From assembly GCF_000337375.1 (NCBI RefSeq), contig NZ_AOJG01000020.1, positions 1-53,281 on the forward strand: DNA of 53,281 nt. The letters run 5' to 3'. Origin of the DNA: Halorubrum lipolyticum DSM 21995 (GTDB taxonomy: Archaea > Halobacteriota > Halobacteria > Halobacteriales > Haloferacaceae). The position numbers and the translations under genes were made by a program. The notes beneath the pieces are model-generated. The model did no database searches, was not told the origin of the DNA, and saw nothing but the letters and a program-made list of their open reading frames with translations. Of this stretch, positions 51,838 through 53,281 are shown piece after piece (positions within the stretch are counted from its first letter, which is position 1; each line of letters starts with the position of its first letter).

Positions 51838-52093
51838 AGTTCCAGCATGGGTCACCCGGTGTATAACGGTTACTAAGCCGCGCTCTCGAACCCCAGAACA
51901 AATCGCCGAGTACCTCGGTGCGGCAACCACAATCGCGGTGGCGATCGTTCGCTGACGAAGCCAGTGATCTCCGAGGGTTTGCACAAGTAGAGTCGAACAG
52001 TAGACAACCAGATCGGATCTTGGTCAATGGAGATTTCATTGGGTTCGGCATATCGACCGAGAACACGCGTTGACGATCGAGTTCTGCAACAGT

Positions 52094-52102
52094 ACTTTAA
52101 TT
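52094..52102 (+). promoter_or_regulatory. TATA-like box of the winged-helix regulator
   Basis: ACTTTAATT lies about 25 nt before the ATG at 52124, so the transcript would be close to leaderless. The 286-nt region 51838-52123 is otherwise only promoters of the two divergent genes. Confidence 0.6.
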
Positions 52103-52123
52103 GCGCGCTGCGGAACACGAGCA

Positions 52124-52927
52124 ATGACAGATCCCGACAGGGCGACACCGCCGGCCGTCCTCGACAGCAAGCGCGACGCGACGAGATACCAGGTCCTCGT
52201 GGAGATCGCCGCTCGACAGCCCGCAGTAAGCCAGACGGAAATCGCCGACGCGATCGGCGTGACATCGCAGGCCGTCAGCGATTACGTCAGGGACCTTGTG
52301 GAACACGGCTACGTCGAGAAGGAAGGCCGAGGACGGTATGCAGTGACGAAGGAAGGCGTCGATTGGCTGATCTCTCGAACCGACAGCCTAGAAGCGTACC
52401 TCGACCGCGTCAGCTCTGACGTGCTCGGTAGCGTCGACGTCGACGCCGCGATCGCGATGGACGATGTCGACGAGGGAAGCGACGTGGGCCTGCTCATGCG
52501 TAACGGTGTCCTCCAGGCGAACCCCGCAGGCGGGACGGCGACGGCTGTCACCGTTACCGCCGCCGCGGCAGGCGAAGCCGTCGGCGTCGCCGACTTCGAA
52601 GGCGTAGTCGACTACGAGACCGGATACGTCACGGTGCTCCCCGTACCGCCCGTCACGAATACCGCATCCGTGGACCCCAACGTGCTTCCGTCGACCCGCC
52701 CGTCCGAGAGCCTCCTCGCCGTCGCCGGAACCGAAGCGTACGCGCTCGCAACGCAAGCAGATATGCGGCCGGACATCAGGTTCGGGACAGTCGACGCCGT
52801 TGCCGAAGCCGCAGTGCGGGGGCTGGACGTATTACTAGTGATCACAGCCGACCAGTTGCCGCAACACACCGCACGGCTCCGCGACGAGAATATCCCTCAC
52901 GAGGTGCTCGATACAGGCGACTTCTGA
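52124..52927 (+). CDS. winged-helix transcriptional regulator
   Basis: The 267-residue protein has an N-terminal winged helix: SQTEIADAIGVTSQAVSDYV is the helix-turn-helix and HGYVEKEGRGRYAVTKEGVDWL the wing. The C-terminal 170 residues form an unknown domain with an Ala/Val-rich region TAVTVTAAAAGEAVGVADFEG and AVAGTEAYALATQADMRPDI, ending ADQLPQHTARLRDEN, perhaps a ligand-binding part. Haloarchaeal proteins of this layout are annotated as MarR-like. The start at MTDPDRATPP is chosen because of the TATA box; an earlier ATG at 52070 would add 18 uncharacteristic residues. Target genes unknown. Confidence 0.82.
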   Translation: MTDPDRATPPAVLDSKRDATRYQVLVEIAARQPAVSQTEIADAIGVTSQAVSDYVRDLVEHGYVEKEGRGRYAVTKEGVDWLISRTDSLEAYLDRVSSDVLGSVDVDAAIAMDDVDEGSDVGLLMRNGVLQANPAGGTATAVTVTAAAAGEAVGVADFEGVVDYETGYVTVLPVPPVTNTASVDPNVLPSTRPSESLLAVAGTEAYALATQADMRPDIRFGTVDAVAEAAVRGLDVLLVITADQLPQHTARLRDENIPHEVLDTGDF

Positions 52928-52991
52928 GACGGAGACAGACGGTAACCGGCTCAGCGAGCGCGTCGCTACCGGATATCGGCGTTCGATGAAA

Positions 52992-53067
52992 AGCCAAGGG
53001 CCGGATTTGAACCGGCGTTGGGCGGCTCTGCAGGCCGCTGCGTCTGACCAGACTCTGCCACCTTGGC
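52992..53067 (-). tRNA. tRNA-Cys (anticodon GCA)
   Basis: On the minus strand, acceptor GCCAAGG pairs with CCTTGGC, the anticodon stem GCGGC/GCCGC encloses CTGCAGA (anticodon GCA), and T-stem GCCGG/CCGGC encloses TTCAAAT. The discriminator is T and no CCA is encoded. It lies downstream of 5S rRNA, as in haloarchaeal rRNA operons. Minus-strand CTTAAAC (about 53093-53099), 27 nt before it, might be a separate promoter. Confidence 0.95.
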
Positions 53068-53148
53068 GCTATCGGACGTACCGCAGTCGAGCGTTTAAGC
53101 CTAGCGGTCGCACGTGCGGGTTGGCGCTCCCGCTCGCTACATATGAAA

Positions 53149-53179
53149 ACAGCCCACGGACGCGATGTCCGTGGGCTGT
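53149..53179 (-). terminator. terminator-like hairpin between 5S rRNA and tRNA-Cys
   Basis: A 13-bp perfect stem (ACAGCCCACGGAC and its complement) with a 5-nt loop lies about 30 nt after 5S rRNA, followed on the minus strand by a T4 run (53149-53146). A second small hairpin GGGAG-tatt-CTCCC lies at 53185-53198. It is either a transcription terminator or a processing signal of the rRNA operon transcript. Confidence 0.6.
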
Positions 53180-53208
53180 AAACTGGGAGTATTCTCCCGG
53201 ATGAATGG

Positions 53209-53281
53209 GCAGGCGGCGAACCGCGGTTCCCAGAGGATCGCTCACTCCAGTACTTCCCGGTACGCTGGTGGGCTTAACTTC
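53209..53281 (-). rRNA. rrf: 5S ribosomal RNA, 3' part only
   Basis: The minus strand reads AAGCCCACCAGCGTACCGGG, then AGTACTGGAGTGAGCGATCC, CTCTGGGAACCGCGGTTCGC and CGCC, which is the 3' half of archaeal 5S rRNA. It is cut by the contig end at 53281. The 3' end is taken near 53209-53212. About 70 of some 122 nt are present. Confidence 0.92.

Noticed and set aside
53149-53179. Hairpin as the end of an IS200/IS605 element
   Set aside because: The flanking sequence is 5S rRNA on one side and tRNA-Cys on the other, with no transposase, so an rRNA operon hairpin is the simpler reading.
1-53281. CRISPR arrays, complete insertion sequences and integrase genes
   Set aside because: No regularly spaced repeat-spacer pattern, no transposase or integrase motif and no Cas protein was seen anywhere, despite the tRNA-Phe 3'-half copy that prompted the search.

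Overview
This window looks like one whole assembly contig from a halophilic archaeon (class Halobacteria, probably Halorubrum or a close relative). The evidence is high GC with strong third-position GC, very acidic proteins, Tat-type secretion signals, many short-leader or leaderless starts about 25-35 nt after TATA-like boxes, ATGA gene overlaps, archaeal genes (L10e, NucS, MptD-type aldolase, FAU-1-type RNase), and the haloarchaeal order 5S rRNA then tRNA-Cys at the right end. The genus is an inference. The left edge carries Nextera/Tn5 adapter sequence that truncates the first gene, and the right edge stops inside 5S rRNA, a repeated locus where assemblies commonly break.

Layout. 27-8213 (minus): a truncated gene, a small membrane protein and a five-gene peptide/Opp-type ABC importer (binding lipoprotein, two permeases, two ATPases), with extra segments in three of its subunits. 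8298-15304: pterin aldolase, a SAH/MTA-deaminase-type amidohydrolase, one copy of a dispersed structured repeat, a repeat-containing secreted protein, SAH hydrolase, a VapBC toxin-antitoxin pair with a palindromic operator candidate, and NucS. 15413-22896: ribosomal protein L10e, a large helicase, tRNA-Pro and tRNA-Phe followed by a broken 3'-half copy of tRNA-Phe, then small membrane and zinc-ribbon proteins, a cold-shock protein and a 2Fe-2S ferredoxin. 22985-36312: a pentapeptide-repeat protein with a channel-like tail, a GH31 glycosidase, UspA, a ROK sugar kinase, a PrsW-like protease, an FAU-1-type RNase, and a 1328-residue Tat-exported GH97-type glycosidase with added domains. 36387-40528: NifU-like protein, membrane-anchored ferredoxin, PUA protein, the second copy of the dispersed repeat, an EEP-family phosphodiesterase and a DUF1028 protein. 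40940-48933: a four-gene operon of two PrkA-type ATPases, a YeaH/DUF444 VWA protein and SpoVR. 48979-53281: a hydrolase-VOC pair, small membrane proteins, a winged-helix regulator, tRNA-Cys, a terminator-like hairpin and partial 5S rRNA.

How genes fit together. The GH97 enzyme, GH31 enzyme and ROK kinase could form an extracellular-to-cytoplasmic alpha-glycan route, although they are not one transcript. The amidohydrolase and SAH hydrolase both act on spent methyl-donor metabolites. The PrkA-PrkA-YeaH-SpoVR set matches the bacterial yeaG-yeaH-ycgB stress module, with a second diverged PrkA-like protein.

The least explained signals are the dispersed repeat (10213-10457 and 38534-38867), whose two copies keep a hairpin at the same place with different stem sequences, and the tRNA-Phe 3'-half copy split by a 57-nt insert. 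All assignments come from reading motifs; no database search was run.
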